Origin: an uncultured Bacteroidales bacterium
GTDB taxonomy: Bacteria; Bacteroidota; Bacteroidia; Bacteroidales; UBA932
Assembly (NCBI GenBank): GCA_947305045.1
Contig: CAMZCW010000112.1
Location: 1-7,406, forward strand
Length of the DNA stretch: 7,406 nucleotides
Direction of reading: 5' to 3'
Below the pieces are notes generated by a model. It was not told the origin of the DNA and did no database searches. It saw only the letters and a list, made by a program, of their open reading frames with translations. This document shows, piece by piece, positions 6,677 to 7,406 of this stretch. Each line of letters starts with the position of its first letter. Positions within the stretch are counted from its first letter, which is position 1. The translations under genes were made by a program, and so were the position numbers.

Positions 6677-6708
6677 CAAAGCTACAACAGGCCCGGGCAC
6701 ACTTCCAA
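6677..6708 (-). promoter_or_regulatory. Promoter-like element for the lipoprotein pair
   Basis: On the minus strand, TAGCTTTG (6677-6684) fits the Bacteroides -7 consensus TAnnTTTG. A TTGG (6705-6708) lies 20 bases upstream, an imperfect -33 box (consensus TTTG, about 19 bases). The predicted transcript would begin near 6670, just before an A-rich run (6662-6668 region) that could serve as the ribosome site for ATG 6653. It sits immediately downstream of the nqrF terminator hairpin, as expected for the first promoter of a new transcription unit. Confidence 0.5.
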
Positions 6709-6715
6709 GCATCGG

Positions 6716-6765
6716 TAAAAAGAAAGTGTTGTTTCACATGATTTTTCGTGAAACAACACTTTTTC
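6716..6765. terminator. Strong hairpin terminator downstream of nqrF, possibly bidirectional
   Basis: AAAGTGTTGTTTCAC (6723-6737) and GTGAAACAACACTTT (6748-6762) form a perfect 15-bp stem with a 10-base loop. On the minus strand, the direction of nqrF, the hairpin is followed by CTTTTTA; on the plus strand the right arm runs into five T residues (6760-6764). It can therefore act as an intrinsic terminator in both directions. Position, about 55 bp after the nqrF stop and before the lipoprotein promoter, supports a role as the end of the nqr transcript. Confidence 0.75.
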
Positions 6766-6772
6766 TGTATGC

Positions 6773-6806
6773 AAATCGGTTGAAAAAAAACTTTTTCTAC
6801 CGATTT
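6773..6806. repeat. Second inverted repeat between nqrF and the lipoprotein gene
   Basis: AAATCGGT (6773-6780) pairs with ACCGATTT (6799-6806). Inside it, after one T-T mismatch, GAAAAA (6782-6787) pairs with TTTTTC (6792-6797), leaving a 4-base loop. The hairpin begins 11 bases after the nqrF stop and precedes the stronger terminator, so the nqr mRNA would end in two consecutive stem-loops. The U-rich half of the stem could help pausing or 3'-end stability. No clear T-tract follows outside the stem. Confidence 0.55.
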
Positions 6807-6816
6807 TTGAGGGCTG

Positions 6817-7406
6817 TTAACCGCCGAAGTTATCGAAGAGGATGCTCTCGGGGGCAACGCCCAGGCTGTCCAGGAGGTCGCATACGCACTTGGTCATCAT
6901 GGGCGGACCGCACATGAAGTACTTGATATCCTCCGGAGCCTCGTGGTCCTTCAGGTAGGTCTCGTTCATCACGTTGTGAACAAAACCGGCGGTGTACTTC
7001 ACGCCTGCAGCATCTGCGGCCGGGTCCGGACGGTCCAGGGCCAGATGGAAGTGGAAGTTCGGGAAATCTTTCTCAATTTCTGCAAAGTCTTCCAGATAGA
7101 AGGCTTCCACCAGGGCACGGGCGCCATAGAAGAAGTGTACTTCCTTCTTGGTCTTGAGGGTCTTGAACAGGTGCATGATGTGGCTGCGGAGGGGAGCCAT
7201 GCCGGCGCCGCCGCCCACGAATACGTATTCCTGGCTGTCCGGGTCATCCTTCGGGAGGAGGAACTCACCGTAAGGACCGGAAATCATTACCTTGTCACCC
7301 GGCTTGCGGGAGAATACATAGGTGGAAGCGATTCCCGGAGGAACACCGGGCACGAACTTGAACACGCCCTTGGGCTGGGTGCGGTCGAACGGAGGGGTTG
7401 CGATAC
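6817..7406 (-). CDS. nqrF: NqrF, Na+-translocating NADH:quinone reductase subunit F, C-terminal fragment
   Basis: This is the C-terminal ~195 residues of NqrF, the subunit that takes electrons from NADH via FAD and a 2Fe-2S cluster into the membrane Na+ pump Na+-NQR. The frame is open at the right edge, so the membrane helix, ferredoxin domain and most of the flavin domain are outside the window. Seen, counting from the first complete codon at 7404: PPGIASTY (22-29) and KPGDKVMISGPYGEF (34-48) from the end of the FAD-binding barrel, the nucleotide-binding GGGAGMAPLRSHI (64-76), YGAR (93-96), HNVMNETYLKDHEAPED (143-159), and CGPPMM (165-170) with its conserved cysteine in the NADH site. The terminal ILFDNFGG resembles the ...DDFGG end of Vibrio NqrF. 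The GTG at 7365 is internal, not a start. nqrF is normally the last gene of nqrABCDEF, consistent with the hairpins right after its stop. Confidence 0.97.
   Translation of the reverse strand, partial: IATPPFDRTQPKGVFKFVPGVPPGIASTYVFSRKPGDKVMISGPYGEFLLPKDDPDSQEYVFVGGGAGMAPLRSHIMHLFKTLKTKKEVHFFYGARALVEAFYLEDFAEIEKDFPNFHFHLALDRPDPAADAAGVKYTAGFVHNVMNETYLKDHEAPEDIKYFMCGPPMMTKCVCDLLDSLGVAPESILFDNFGG

Noticed and set aside
6654..6857. In-frame 68-residue extension of the first fimbrillin-like gene into the nqrF end
   Set aside because: It would cover the terminator hairpins, the promoter-like element and the last codons of nqrF; the start at 6653 is consistent with all of these.
7269..7365. GTG at 7365 as the start of a short separate reductase gene
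   Set aside because: The frame continues upstream to the window edge with family-like sequence (ATPPFDRTQPKG), so this is the internal part of nqrF.
1..7406. Search for CRISPR arrays, tRNA or rRNA genes, transposase genes and insertion-sequence ends
   Set aside because: No regularly spaced repeats, no cloverleaf or rRNA-like segment, and no transposase-like protein were seen; the window is almost fully covered by the eight genes described.

Overview
The window looks like a chromosomal segment of a fairly GC-rich member of the Bacteroidota, most likely Bacteroidales. Four things point there: an NqrF-type Na+-translocating NADH:quinone reductase subunit, two lipoproteins resembling the fimbrillin (type V pilus) families, TAnnTTTG-type promoter elements, and the absence of clear Shine-Dalgarno sequences. 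The genus cannot be fixed from the sequence alone.

Left block, plus strand (1-3167): the C-terminal end of UvrA, the ABC-ATPase damage sensor of nucleotide excision repair, runs in from the left edge. Three glycosyltransferase genes follow with overlapping ends of 4, 1 and 19 bp. The first is a PF13704-like enzyme; the next two are paralogous GT2 enzymes. No intergenic space is left, so the glycosyltransferases must be read from promoters upstream of, or inside, uvrA.

Middle block, minus strand (3164-4300): a GT4 (GT-B fold) glycosyltransferase converges on the GT2 array. The two stop codons overlap by 4 bp and both lie inside a perfect 9-bp inverted repeat. The GT4 gene has its own recognisable Bacteroidota promoter (4317-4347), which also fixes its start at 4300. 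Together the four glycosyltransferases suggest a surface polysaccharide or glycan locus. No polymerase, flippase or sugar-nucleotide synthesis gene is visible here.

Right block, minus strand (4354-6653): two adjacent genes 5 bp apart encode lipoproteins resembling fimbrillin/Mfa-type surface subunits, the second with a DUF4906-like core. They have their own promoter-like element at 6677-6708. No obvious fimbrial shaft gene accompanies them.

Right edge, minus strand (6817-7406): the C-terminal part of NqrF closes what is presumably the nqr operon. Two strong hairpins lie between nqrF and the fimbrillin-like pair (6723-6806) and act as the probable transcriptional boundary.

Most genes are confidently assigned to family. 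Substrates of the glycosyltransferases and the exact role of the two lipoproteins are not determinable here. I did not find a clearly undescribed system. The most noteworthy items are the coupling of uvrA to glycosyltransferases, the compact fimbrillin-like pair, and the hairpin that holds two opposing stop codons.
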